Positions 1-7,875 of a DNA stretch of 64,000 bases are shown one piece after another. Under the pieces are notes generated by a model that was not told the DNA's origin, did not search any database, and was given only the letters and a program-made list of their open reading frames with translations. The position numbers and the translations under genes were made by a program. This stretch comes from Clostridium collagenovorans DSM 3089. GTDB lineage: Bacteria; Bacillota; Clostridia; Clostridiales; Clostridiaceae. Positions within the stretch are counted from its first letter, which is position 1, and every line of letters starts with the position of its first letter. The stretch spans positions 265,143 through 329,142 of the forward strand of contig NZ_FQXP01000006.1 of the NCBI RefSeq assembly GCF_900130005.1, in the 5' to 3' direction.

Positions 1-969
1 AAACAACAAATTGTTAAGCTATTAAAAAGTGCTGGTGGAGACTTTGTATCAGGTCAGTTAATAAGTGAAAAATTAAATGTTAGCAGAGCTGCCATATGGA
101 AATATATGAACGCATTAAAAGAAGAAGGCTATGAAATAGAATCTGTTTCGAGAAAGGGATATAGACTAATTGAAAGTGCTGATGTTCTAACTAGCTCAGA
201 GGTTGAAAAGTATTTGACAGCTACTAGTATAGGTAGAAATTTAGTTTATTTTAAAACAATAGGTTCAACTAATGATGAAGCTAAAAGAATTGCATTTGAT
301 ACAGTAAATGGAACTGTAGTAGTTTCTGAGGAGCAGACTAATGGAAGGGGAAGGCTTGGAAGGGTATGGTCTTCACCTATTGGTAAGGGAATATGGATGT
401 CAGTAGTATTAAAACCTGATATTATACCAGAAAAGGTTTCAAGAATAACTCTTATAGGAGCTGCAGCTGTATGCAAAGCACTACAGGAGATGGGAGTAGA
501 TGCTAAAATAAAATGGCCTAATGATTTATTGTTAAGTAAAAAGAAACTTTGTGGAATACTTACTGAAATGAGTGCTGAACTTAATCATGTTAATTACATT
601 GTTATGGGTATTGGAATAAATGTAAACATAGAGCTTGAAGAATATCCAGAAGAGCTTAGAGATATAGCTACTTCACTTAAAATAGCAACAGGAGAAGATT
701 TCAATAGACAGGAACTTATGGCTAGAATTCTAAATAATTTAGAAAGACTTTATACAGAGTTTATTGAAAAGGATGATATGAGTGAAAGCATAAGAGTATG
801 TAAGGAAAATTCCTTGTTAATTGGAGAAAAGGTATTTTTGATTGAAAGAGGCGGAAAAAGAGAAGTAAAGGTCATAGACATAGATGAAGCTGGTGAACTT
901 ATAGTTATAAATGAAAATGGAGAAATGGAGACAATTATATCAGGAGAAGTTTCAGTAAGAGGATTTTAG
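1..969 (+). CDS. birA: Bifunctional biotin-protein ligase / biotin repressor BirA (5' end cut off)
   Basis: The reading frame is open from base 1, so the gene starts outside the window. The visible part is 322 residues. The first 55 or so form the winged-helix DNA-binding domain (LISEKLNVSRAAIWKYMNAL, then SRKGYRL). The catalytic domain follows, with the biotin/ATP loop GRGRLGRVWSSP and the KWPNDLL signature, then a C-terminal SH3-like segment. The family makes biotinyl-AMP and attaches biotin to carboxylase lysines; versions with the helix-turn-helix also repress biotin genes. The only visible substrate here is pyruvate carboxylase at 50755-54186. No terminator with a T-run was seen directly behind the gene. 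Confidence 0.95.
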   Translation, partial: KQQIVKLLKSAGGDFVSGQLISEKLNVSRAAIWKYMNALKEEGYEIESVSRKGYRLIESADVLTSSEVEKYLTATSIGRNLVYFKTIGSTNDEAKRIAFDTVNGTVVVSEEQTNGRGRLGRVWSSPIGKGIWMSVVLKPDIIPEKVSRITLIGAAAVCKALQEMGVDAKIKWPNDLLLSKKKLCGILTEMSAELNHVNYIVMGIGINVNIELEEYPEELRDIATSLKIATGEDFNRQELMARILNNLERLYTEFIEKDDMSESIRVCKENSLLIGEKVFLIERGGKREVKVIDIDEAGELIVINENGEMETIISGEVSVRGF

Positions 970-1140
970 AAATAAGATATCTTAGTATATTTAAATATTA
1001 TAAAGCTGCTAGTTTAACAGAAAATAGTGTGAAAATTAGAGATTTAAGTATGAATATTTTTATATAATAGTAATATAAGAGTTATATTTGGGAAAATTGA
1101 TAAATAACAGAAGGGGTAGATAGTTCTAAATACTTTATTA

Positions 1141-1186
1141 CCCCCATAGTTTAAGGTAGGGATTACTTTAAACTATGGGGGTTAAC
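1141..1186 (+). promoter_or_regulatory. Hairpin that buries the ribosome binding site of the next gene
   Basis: Bases 1141-1154 (CCCCCATAGTTTAA) pair perfectly with 1168-1181. Two more pairs, one of them G-U, extend the stem to 16 bp around a 9-base loop. The right arm ends in GGGGG at 1177-1181. This is the only Shine-Dalgarno-like sequence in front of the ATG at 1187, with a spacing of 5 bases. No T-run follows, so it does not look like an intrinsic terminator. That it controls translation of the serine hydrolase is inference. Confidence 0.6.
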
Positions 1187-2137
1187 ATGAAGGCAAGGGG
1201 AGAAGTTTTTTTTACTGTTATAATAGGATGCGTATTTTATATCATAATGATTATGAGCATTCATAACTATACATGGGGTATTACATATGAGCAAAATCAA
1301 TCTATAATGGCTATTAGAGAGAACTCAGCTAAATATAGTGAGGAAGTAGTTAATAGAAGACTTGAAGAAAAGAATGAAGTTTTAAGGCTAGAGCGATTAG
1401 AAGAAGAAAATGAAGCTATAGAAAACATAGTTAATAAGTATATATCAGAAGAGGAACAGGAAAGTGTTGCAGTTTCGTATTATAATCTAAAGGATGATAT
1501 ATATGTAGGATTAAATGATGAAAATATGTTTTTAGGTGCAAGTACAACCAAAGTAATGTTAAGTATGGTGTATGCTGATTTAATAAATGAAGGTAAAATA
1601 AGCTTAGATGATTTAATATATTATAATGAAAGCAACTATGAGGATGGCTGTGGAGTGCTTCAGGGAATGGATAAAAGTAGTCCATTTACTGTAGAAACCT
1701 TAATGAACTATTCAATAGTATATTCAGATAATATAGCTACTCAAATGCTAATTGGAAAGATTGGATTTAATTATTTAAGAACTGTAATGAATGACATGGT
1801 TGATATGGATTTACCTAAGGATGATAACTATGCAACTTCAAAGTTCTTGTGTGAGTTTTTAAAAATTCTATATTACAATGAGGATAATAATCCTTATTAT
1901 GAGTTGATTTTCAAAAATATGAGTGAAGTAATTCAACATGATAGGTTAACTAAATACTTACCTAAGGATGAGGTTTTTCATAAGTTTGGGGATATATATG
2001 GATACTCAAATGATATCATGATATGTGATGGAGAAAATCCTTATGCTTTAATAGTTTTGACAGAGAATCTTCCAGGAAGTTATGAAAAAATGGCTAACTT
2101 ATCTAAGGATATTTATGAATATAAAAATCAGTATTAA
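1187..2137 (+). CDS. Membrane-anchored serine hydrolase of the beta-lactamase / penicillin-binding fold
   Basis: The protein has 316 residues from ATG 1187. An upstream in-frame ATG at 1175 lies inside the hairpin stem and has no ribosome binding site of its own. Residues 7-25 form a transmembrane anchor, followed by a charged, coiled-coil-like stretch at about 45-85. The catalytic domain shows S119-T-T-K122 (SxxK) and S180-D-N182 (SDN). The place of KTG is taken by K266-F-G268. The omega-loop ExxLN that supplies the deacylating Glu of class A beta-lactamases is not visible, so resistance activity is doubtful. A cell-wall or signalling role outside the membrane fits better. It is monocistronic and ends in the convergent terminator at 2142-2250. 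Confidence 0.75.
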   Translation: MKARGEVFFTVIIGCVFYIIMIMSIHNYTWGITYEQNQSIMAIRENSAKYSEEVVNRRLEEKNEVLRLERLEEENEAIENIVNKYISEEEQESVAVSYYNLKDDIYVGLNDENMFLGASTTKVMLSMVYADLINEGKISLDDLIYYNESNYEDGCGVLQGMDKSSPFTVETLMNYSIVYSDNIATQMLIGKIGFNYLRTVMNDMVDMDLPKDDNYATSKFLCEFLKILYYNEDNNPYYELIFKNMSEVIQHDRLTKYLPKDEVFHKFGDIYGYSNDIMICDGENPYALIVLTENLPGSYEKMANLSKDIYEYKNQY

Positions 2138-2141
2138 AATA

Positions 2142-2250
2142 AAAGAAGCTGCTTCACAAAGAAACTTAGTGACAATATATAGTATAAGTTATTTAATTAA
2201 ATAACTTATACTATATATTGTAATAATACTTTCTAGTGAGACAGCTTTTT
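2142..2250. terminator. Large convergent (bidirectional) hairpin terminator with a 50-bp perfect palindrome
   Basis: Bases 2172-2221 are a perfect 50-bp palindrome centred between 2196 and 2197. Outer arms also pair in blocks: 2147-2151 with 2242-2246, 2153-2157 with 2236-2240, and 2160-2164 with 2230-2234. A-rich and T-rich ends give a T-run on both strands. It sits between two converging genes. Confidence 0.75.
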
Positions 2251-2251
2251 A

Positions 2252-3271
2252 TTATTTATCAAAAAACTCTGTAAGAATATCATCAAATTGTTGTTTCTTA
2301 AGAAGTTGTTTAGCAGTTTTCTTAGTATATAAGTTAACCTTATGAAGAATGTATTTACCTAAGAAATACTGAAAAGGTAACCAACCAGTATGTGTAATAG
2401 GTAAAACATGGCGTCTTCCACCATTCATAGCTTTATATAAACTTCTTCTGCTTTCAATTGGAAGAGTTTGATCAAATAAAGCATCAATAAATGAGATTTT
2501 TGATTTATCTAGAAGATGAGCATAGGATAAAGGATCTATCTTAAGTAAAGGATGTATTGTATCATCCGTAGCAAGCTCTTCAAAGGACATATTTTTAATT
2601 CTAGGTAATTGCTCATTATATATATCATATAACTTATTTTTGTTATCTAAATCATATTTAGGCTTAACACCCTTAGCAAACATTCTTCTTAAAAAGGCTG
2701 TTGTAGAGGATTCATGCATGATTTTTGGAATATGACCACCAGTAGTCATAAAGATAGTTTGACTTACTCTCTTATCTAAAGAAGCAACAATGCTACTAAT
2801 CATGCCGCCTAAACAATAACCCACTAAACAGTTATTTTCCTTCCAAAGTCCTTTTTGCTCTAAGAAATCAATAGTACTTAATACATCTACTACTGAATGT
2901 TCCCAGAATTGATACATAACCTTAACATCTGGCCAGAAAAAGCTTTTTCCGCTTACAGAATTATTTTCAACTCTTGTATGATTTCCTGGCAAGACTAAAA
3001 CTGTTGTATTTACGCCTACAGAGGCAAGGTGAGGTCCGAGCCATAATAAATACTTAACATTTCTACTACCAAGTCCATGAACTACCAATGTGGAAGCACG
3101 AACTTCAGACTTAGGTGTAAAATTATATAATTCAACGGTTTCTGTACCCTTTGCTGGATTTTTATAAAGGGTTGGAAAACGTGTATAAGAACATCTATAG
3201 GATTTACCTTTAAAAATATAACCCGAAACATCATTTAGTTCTTGTTTTGTATATGTGAAATCAATGTCCAT
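2252..3271 (-). CDS. Alpha/beta hydrolase with a PhaC-type cysteine nucleophile motif
   Basis: The protein has 339 residues and no signal peptide. VVHGLGSRN at 63-71 fits the oxyanion-hole strand of the fold. The nucleophile elbow is G151-Y-C153-L-G-G. The pattern GxCxG, with cysteine rather than serine, is typical of polyhydroxyalkanoate synthases. An acid (D267, in the context DQTLP) and a histidine (H294, in THTGW) are placed to complete the triad. The substrate is unknown: no PHA genes are visible nearby and the length is below that of a full PhaC. The start overlaps the upstream hydrolase gene by 11 bases, so the two are probably translated together. Confidence 0.75.
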   Translation of the reverse strand: MDIDFTYTKQELNDVSGYIFKGKSYRCSYTRFPTLYKNPAKGTETVELYNFTPKSEVRASTLVVHGLGSRNVKYLLWLGPHLASVGVNTTVLVLPGNHTRVENNSVSGKSFFWPDVKVMYQFWEHSVVDVLSTIDFLEQKGLWKENNCLVGYCLGGMISSIVASLDKRVSQTIFMTTGGHIPKIMHESSTTAFLRRMFAKGVKPKYDLDNKNKLYDIYNEQLPRIKNMSFEELATDDTIHPLLKIDPLSYAHLLDKSKISFIDALFDQTLPIESRRSLYKAMNGGRRHVLPITHTGWLPFQYFLGKYILHKVNLYTKKTAKQLLKKQQFDDILTEFFDK

Positions 3272-4166
3272 TCTTAACTAATCCTTTCATAAACTTAATT
3301 GTATTTTGCAGTATCTGAATTGTCTGCAAATCTTTTAAAACAAACTCAAAGGTATGCCCTCCAGTTTTATGAACTAAAAACTTACAAGGCACCTTTTTTT
3401 CAAGGAGTTTCTTAAATAATCTCTCAGAAGAAGAAATAGGAACAACTACATCCTCTTTTCCATGAACTATAAGTGTAGGTACCATTTTCTCAGTAATCAA
3501 GTGAATAGGAGAATACCTATCATACATTTCCTTTTCAGTTTTTGGTGTACCTTTCATAGTCTTAGTTACACCAAACTTAGCAAAAAGTGATTTTGTTTCA
3601 TCAAGAAACAAGTCATTTAAGTCAGAAGGACAGTAATAAGAGCAAACGCCAAGTATTCCCTCCATCTTATCATGATTATCATGAGCGGTATTATAAGCTG
3701 CATAACACATGGTTAAATGAGCACCAGCTGATAGTCCCATAAGTATAATTTTGTTTTTATCAAATTTAAGTTTATCACTGTATTTTTTTACATAATTTAA
3801 AGCATCTGTATAGTCAGTTAAGATATCTTCCATAGAATTTTTATAACCAAACCTATAATCAATAGACGCTACAGCAAAGCCCTTTGAGGCTAGAAATTTA
3901 CACCAAGATATATTATTTGGTTGGTTACGAAAACCAGAAACCCAACCACCACCATGAGCAAAGAAAACCAAGGGATATAACTTCTTCCTCTTAGAGTTTG
4001 GGTACCAAATATCAAATTTAAGTTGGCGTTTTCCTATCTTTTTATAAATATATGTTTTATGATTAAATTCGCCACTAGTAGCAATAGGAATTTTACGTTT
4101 AAGAAAATTAATTATATATATTCCTATACTAATTATAAAACCATAGAATGCTATTATAGACCCCAC
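3261..4166 (-). CDS. Membrane-anchored alpha/beta hydrolase (esterase-like)
   Basis: The protein has 301 residues and starts at GTG 4166, behind the good site GGGAGG. Residues 3-20 are hydrophobic and probably anchor it in the membrane. H71-G-G-G-W75 is the oxyanion-hole motif, G144-L-S146-A-G148 is the nucleophile elbow, D239 lies in GKEDVVVP, and H271 lies in GGHTFEF. The triad is complete and resembles carboxylesterases of the acetyl-esterase/lipase type. It is the first gene of a two-gene minus-strand operon with the cysteine-type hydrolase. Related substrates for the two enzymes are likely, but this is inference. Confidence 0.8.
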   Translation of the reverse strand: MGSIIAFYGFIISIGIYIINFLKRKIPIATSGEFNHKTYIYKKIGKRQLKFDIWYPNSKRKKLYPLVFFAHGGGWVSGFRNQPNNISWCKFLASKGFAVASIDYRFGYKNSMEDILTDYTDALNYVKKYSDKLKFDKNKIILMGLSAGAHLTMCYAAYNTAHDNHDKMEGILGVCSYYCPSDLNDLFLDETKSLFAKFGVTKTMKGTPKTEKEMYDRYSPIHLITEKMVPTLIVHGKEDVVVPISSSERLFKKLLEKKVPCKFLVHKTGGHTFEFVLKDLQTIQILQNTIKFMKGLVKNGH

Positions 4167-4534
4167 AATTATACCCTCCCAGTAAAACTTAGTTGTAAAT
4201 TTATTGTACTATAATAATACCTTATATTACAGAGGGTATTAAAACTAATTTAAGCATGTTTGTATTTTGCCTCTAAATGAATAAATTATAAATGTTCCTA
4301 GAAATTTTAAATTCTACTTTATATAAAAAATATATTTTAATTGAAAATATATTGCTTTGAATAAGTAAGGGGGTTATATATGTATTTAATGTATGTATTT
4401 GTAAGATGAAAAAGTTTTTTTCTGCCATGATATGACAAAATATTAAAGAATAGAGGCATATAATATAATAAACAGTAAATCATATACTACTTTAAAAGTT
4501 AATTAATACTGTATATTATGGAAAGGGGTGCCAT
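4167..4534. other. Intergenic region between divergent genes
   Basis: This 368-base AT-rich stretch separates the minus-strand hydrolase operon from the plus-strand lipoproteins. It must hold promoters for both. A TATAAT-like cluster at about 4460-4470 could serve the lipoprotein, but no convincing -35 box was found. The ribosome binding site GGAAAGGGG lies just before ATG 4535. Nothing else is recognised. Confidence 0.4.
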
Positions 4535-5062
4535 ATGAAAAAATTAGTTTCTTTATTTTTAAGTTTATGTTTAGTTTTTTCTTTTATGATGGGCTGTGGA
4601 AAGAAGGAGAATGTTTATGAAGGATTTATTAAGAAGTTAGTAGATCCTGAAACTTACAAATCTATTGCAAAGATTGAAGATTACAAAGAAAATCCAGGTG
4701 CATTTGATAAGGCCTATGGAGAAAGTTATGAAAAAGCCTTTGAAGGATATTTGAACAAAGAAGGAATAGACTCACTAATGAAGCCTTTTATTGCTTCCAT
4801 ATTTGAAGAAGTAATGCAATATAAAGATATTAATGGAGTAAAAGACATAAAAATAAGTGACGTAAAAAAAGATGATAAATCTGACTATGATTATGTAAGC
4901 TGTAATGTAACTTATGTTTACACAACAAATTCTGGTGAAACTATTGATATGAAAGAAAGTTTTGCATTCCATATCAATAAGAAAGATAAGATTATCCAAA
5001 ATGTTTGGATAGATAAGGATAATAGTAGCATAATGAAGCTTGCATCAACCATAAAAAGATAA
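4535..5062 (+). CDS. Lipoprotein of unknown function, copy 1 of a tandem pair
   Basis: The protein has 175 residues. It opens with a basic n-region, a hydrophobic segment and the lipobox FMMGC (Cys21), so it is predicted to be lipid-anchored on the outer face of the membrane. The mature part is charged and Lys/Asp/Glu-rich, with a C-terminal region containing SCNVTYVYTT that suggests beta strands, but no named domain is recognised. It is about 85% identical by hand count to the next gene. The two also share their ribosome binding site region (AAGGGGTGC before the ATG). The function is unknown. Confidence 0.8.
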   Translation: MKKLVSLFLSLCLVFSFMMGCGKKENVYEGFIKKLVDPETYKSIAKIEDYKENPGAFDKAYGESYEKAFEGYLNKEGIDSLMKPFIASIFEEVMQYKDINGVKDIKISDVKKDDKSDYDYVSCNVTYVYTTNSGETIDMKESFAFHINKKDKIIQNVWIDKDNSSIMKLASTIKR

Positions 5063-5225
5063 TTATGAACTGAAATGTTAATAGGTAAGAAGGTTTCAAA
5101 AGTATATCGTTAAACCTATTAAATGGTGTAAACTTTAAGAGATTAAATATAAAGCAAGATCAATAGTAAAAGTTATTACAAATTATAATGATATTAATAG
5201 TATATATCATGAAAAGGGGTGCAGT

Positions 5226-5753
5226 ATGAGAAAGCTGGTTTCTTTATTTTTAAGTTTATGTTTAGTTTTTTCTTTTATGATGGGGTGTGGGAAGAAGGAG
5301 AATGTTTATGAAGGATTTATTAAGAAGTTAGTAGATCCTGAAACTTACAAATCTATCGCAAATCGTGAGGATTATAAAGAAGATATACAGAAATTTATTA
5401 AGGACTATGGAGAAAGTTATGAAAAAGCCTTTGAAGGATATTTGAACAAAGATGGCTTAGATTCATTAATCAGACCTGCTATTGCTTCTAATTATGAAGA
5501 AACAATGAGGTATAAAGGCATTACAGGAGTAAAAGATATAAAAATCAGTGACGTAAAAAAAGATGATAAATCTGACTATGATTATGTAAGCTGTAATGTA
5601 TCGTATGTTTATACAACAGATTCTGGTGAATCTATTGATATGAAGGAAAGTTTAGCATTCCATATCAATAAGAAAGATAAAATTATCCAAAATGTTTGGA
5701 TAGATGATAAGAATAGCAGTATAATGAAGCTTGCTGCCACTATAAAAAGATAA
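5226..5753 (+). CDS. Lipoprotein of unknown function, copy 2 of a tandem pair
   Basis: This 175-residue paralogue has the same lipobox (FMMGC). Residues 1-45 are almost identical to copy 1, as are 104-123 and the C-terminus. Most differences fall at 46-60 and 80-100, so the variation is clustered. The 163-base gap and the repeated ribosome binding site suggest duplication of the whole unit. An intrinsic terminator follows at 5938-5979. The pair is likely a recent expansion of a surface lipoprotein; ligand and role are unknown. Confidence 0.8.
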   Translation: MRKLVSLFLSLCLVFSFMMGCGKKENVYEGFIKKLVDPETYKSIANREDYKEDIQKFIKDYGESYEKAFEGYLNKDGLDSLIRPAIASNYEETMRYKGITGVKDIKISDVKKDDKSDYDYVSCNVSYVYTTDSGESIDMKESLAFHINKKDKIIQNVWIDDKNSSIMKLAATIKR

Positions 5754-5937
5754 CCAACTAGATAGCAAATCTTAAGCATAATAAAATTACTACGATAGGT
5801 TTCCAAAAAATTATAGTGAAATTTTAAATGATAAAGATATAGAGTAGATATGAATAAGAAGTTGTATGGATTTATTGTTAATTATGCAATATAATACTAG
5901 TTATTAAGGTATTAAATTTAGAAATAGTAAGTATATA

Positions 5938-5979
5938 AACCTAACTGGAACATTATCGGTTAGGTTTATGCAGTTTTTA
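5938..5979 (+). terminator. Terminator after the lipoprotein pair
   Basis: AAACCTAAC at 5938-5946 pairs perfectly with GTTAGGTTT at 5959-5967. A TTTTT run follows shortly after. Confidence 0.65.
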
Positions 5980-6038
5980 TGGGGTAGTTAAGTTTATCGT
6001 AAGGGGGGATTACTATAAAAGACTTACCATTCTTAAAG

Positions 6039-7235
6039 TTGTTGAAAAATAGGAATTATCTTATGTATTTTATATCTAATATGGTTAGTCCTATAGGAGA
6101 CAATCTATTTAATATTGCAATAACTTGGTATATGATAAAGGTAACAAACAGTATTGCACCTATAGGTATAGTTGGTGGACTTTCTTTAACTGCTAAAATA
6201 ATATTTGGTCCATTTGTAGGTGTTATTATTGATAAATTATCCAGAAAGAAAATCTGTATTATATCTGATATTGTTAGAGCAGTTCTCATTGTATTATTAA
6301 TGCTTGTTATATTTGCAAATTGGAACATAGCTTTTTTATATTTAATTATATTTGTAGTTGAATTTGTTGATTTGTTCTATAGACCATCTATAACTTCTAT
6401 ACTATTTAATATTGTAGGGGAGAATCTTATAGCAAGTGCCTTTTCACTAAATGGATTTATGAATTATTTTACAGCCTTTGTTGGAGTAAGCTTAGGTGGA
6501 GTTTTTTCACAGTACATGAATGTATATGTAGTTTTATTATTTAATGCATCTACCTTTATTATATCTGCATTAGCCGTAAGCTTTATAAAAACAAACACAA
6601 GCTTATTAGATGAATCTTCTAAATCAGTTGAATCTAGAGGTATCTTTGCTAGCTTAAAGTGTAGTATTTTTTATATTAAATCTAAGAAATTTATAAGGCA
6701 GTTTATTCTAATAACTTTTATATCTAATATAGCTTATACTATAATATATGGATTAATACCCGCACTTGCAAATGAGGTTTTTAATAGTTCAATTGTATAT
6801 TCATTATTGCAAATAGGGGTTGCCTTAGGTAGCTCTATAGGATTATTTATTGTTGGTAATATGTGCTTGAAAAAAGTTGGTAAAGCTTTCATTATAGCAT
6901 GTTTTTTATCAGCAAGTTGCATTAGTTTATTTGGATTTACAAAATATCCGATTTTAGCAATAGTACTTATAACCTTATTTGGGTTTGTTGATTCAGCCAC
7001 AATTCCTATTTTTGGATATAATCAAAAGGAAATAGAAGATGAATATCGAGGAAGAGTTATTTCTATTTCTAATACTTTGATTTTATCAGGGAGTGCTTTA
7101 ATTAATTATTTTATAGCAGTTTTTAGTTCTAAGATTAATATCCAAGTTATGTATTTAGTAGCAGCAATTTTATTAATAATATCGGGCATTCTAGGAATTT
7201 TATTAAAGGAATTTAGAACCGCTAAATTTAAGTAA
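6039..7235 (+). CDS. Major facilitator superfamily transporter (macrolide-efflux-like)
   Basis: The protein has about 398 residues with around 12 hydrophobic segments. The N-terminus contains NMVSPIGDNLFNIAITWYMI, followed by GPFVGVIIDKLSRKK, the loop 2-3 signature of drug-efflux MFS proteins. It belongs to the MefA-type branch by overall look; the substrate is unknown. The coordinates use TTG 6039 as a conservative start, but that codon has no ribosome binding site. The strong GGGGGG at 6003-6008 points to in-frame ATA 6015 or ATT 6009, which would add LPFLKL-type residues. The frame is closed by TAA at 6000. It is probably monocistronic. Confidence 0.8.
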   Translation: MLKNRNYLMYFISNMVSPIGDNLFNIAITWYMIKVTNSIAPIGIVGGLSLTAKIIFGPFVGVIIDKLSRKKICIISDIVRAVLIVLLMLVIFANWNIAFLYLIIFVVEFVDLFYRPSITSILFNIVGENLIASAFSLNGFMNYFTAFVGVSLGGVFSQYMNVYVVLLFNASTFIISALAVSFIKTNTSLLDESSKSVESRGIFASLKCSIFYIKSKKFIRQFILITFISNIAYTIIYGLIPALANEVFNSSIVYSLLQIGVALGSSIGLFIVGNMCLKKVGKAFIIACFLSASCISLFGFTKYPILAIVLITLFGFVDSATIPIFGYNQKEIEDEYRGRVISISNTLILSGSALINYFIAVFSSKINIQVMYLVAAILLIISGILGILLKEFRTAKFK

Positions 7236-7342
7236 AGTTCTAATTGCATGTTACTATTAACTTTGTATTATTAGAAATAAATCACCTAATATAGGTTTTT
7301 GCATATAATGGTATTATATTAATTTTTATTTAGGTAGGTACT

Positions 7343-7543
7343 ATGAGGTTAGGGTTGAATTTTAAAAATGGTCAAAGAAAGGTTTTTACAGAACAAGAAA
7401 CACAAATTATACTTAAGAATATGAATTACATGAAGCTTTTAAAAATAATTACAGATACTACTGCTGCTCAAGGTGAAACAATAGAGGTTTTAGGTAGGGC
7501 AGTACCCGTAGAACACATACATTCAATAGAATTTATACTTTAG
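7343..7543 (+). CDS. Small conserved-looking protein of unknown function (66 aa)
   Basis: The ORF starts at ATG 7343 behind AGGTAGG and codes for 66 residues with a normal clostridial codon pattern. There is no signal peptide or membrane segment. The C-terminal half (VLGRAVPVEHIHSIEFIL) looks like a short beta-rich domain. It is followed by a strong terminator at 7604-7650, which supports a real transcription unit. No family is recognised. Confidence 0.6.
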   Translation: MRLGLNFKNGQRKVFTEQETQIILKNMNYMKLLKIITDTTAAQGETIEVLGRAVPVEHIHSIEFIL

Positions 7544-7603
7544 GGAAGTATTGCTATATAGAATAAAGAATAGATAATTATATAGTAATGTAAGTAAATT
7601 CAA

Positions 7604-7650
7604 AATAGGCTGTTGCAGAAATAAGATTTTCTGTAACAGCCTATTATTAT
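7604..7650 (+). terminator. Intrinsic terminator
   Basis: An 18-bp stem (7604-7621 with 7628-7645, one G-U pair) contains the GGCTGTTGCAG arm, and is followed by ATTATTATTT. Confidence 0.75.
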
Positions 7651-7804
7651 TTGGGGAGGAATAAGCATAGAAGTTTATAGATACTTATGCAGGTAGGCAC
7701 AAGTATATTATTCTAAATTTAAGTGTTATATATAACTCTCGAAGCAGGATTTTAAAGTAGAGTTTAGAAAATTTATATTTTTATATTAAGTAAAAATATT
7801 CATA
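7651..7804 (+). other. Non-coding stretch with an orphan ribosome binding site
   Basis: GGGGAGGAA at 7653-7661 looks like a strong ribosome binding site, but the codon in position is ATA and the frame closes after nine codons. It may be a decayed small gene. Nothing else is seen before the tetR promoter. Confidence 0.3.
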
Positions 7805-7833
7805 TTGACTGTGAACTATAATGTTGATATACT
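7805..7833 (+). promoter_or_regulatory. Promoter of the TetR-DegV unit
   Basis: TTGACT at 7805-7810, a 17-base spacer and TATACT at 7828-7833 make a near-consensus vegetative (SigA-type) promoter. Confidence 0.75.
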
Positions 7834-7844
7834 AAGATAAATAA

Positions 7845-7862
7845 TCAGTCGGTCGGTCGTAC
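7845..7862 (+). promoter_or_regulatory. Candidate TetR operator
   Basis: The G+C-rich block TCAGTCGGTCGGTCGTACG starts at about 7845, in otherwise very AT-rich DNA, and sits just downstream of the expected transcription start. Repeated GTCG units of this kind resemble half-sites bound by AcrR/TetR-type repressors. Autoregulation of the downstream gene is inference. Confidence 0.5.
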
Positions 7863-7875
7863 GAGAGGTGGAAAA

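Noticed and set aside
1175..1186. Upstream ATG 1175 as the start of the serine hydrolase
   Set aside because: It lies inside the hairpin arm and has no ribosome binding site. ATG 1187 has GGGGG at the right distance.
4023..4214. Plus-strand 63-codon ORF opposite the esterase gene
   Set aside because: It is a shadow of the real minus-strand gene with unlikely composition.
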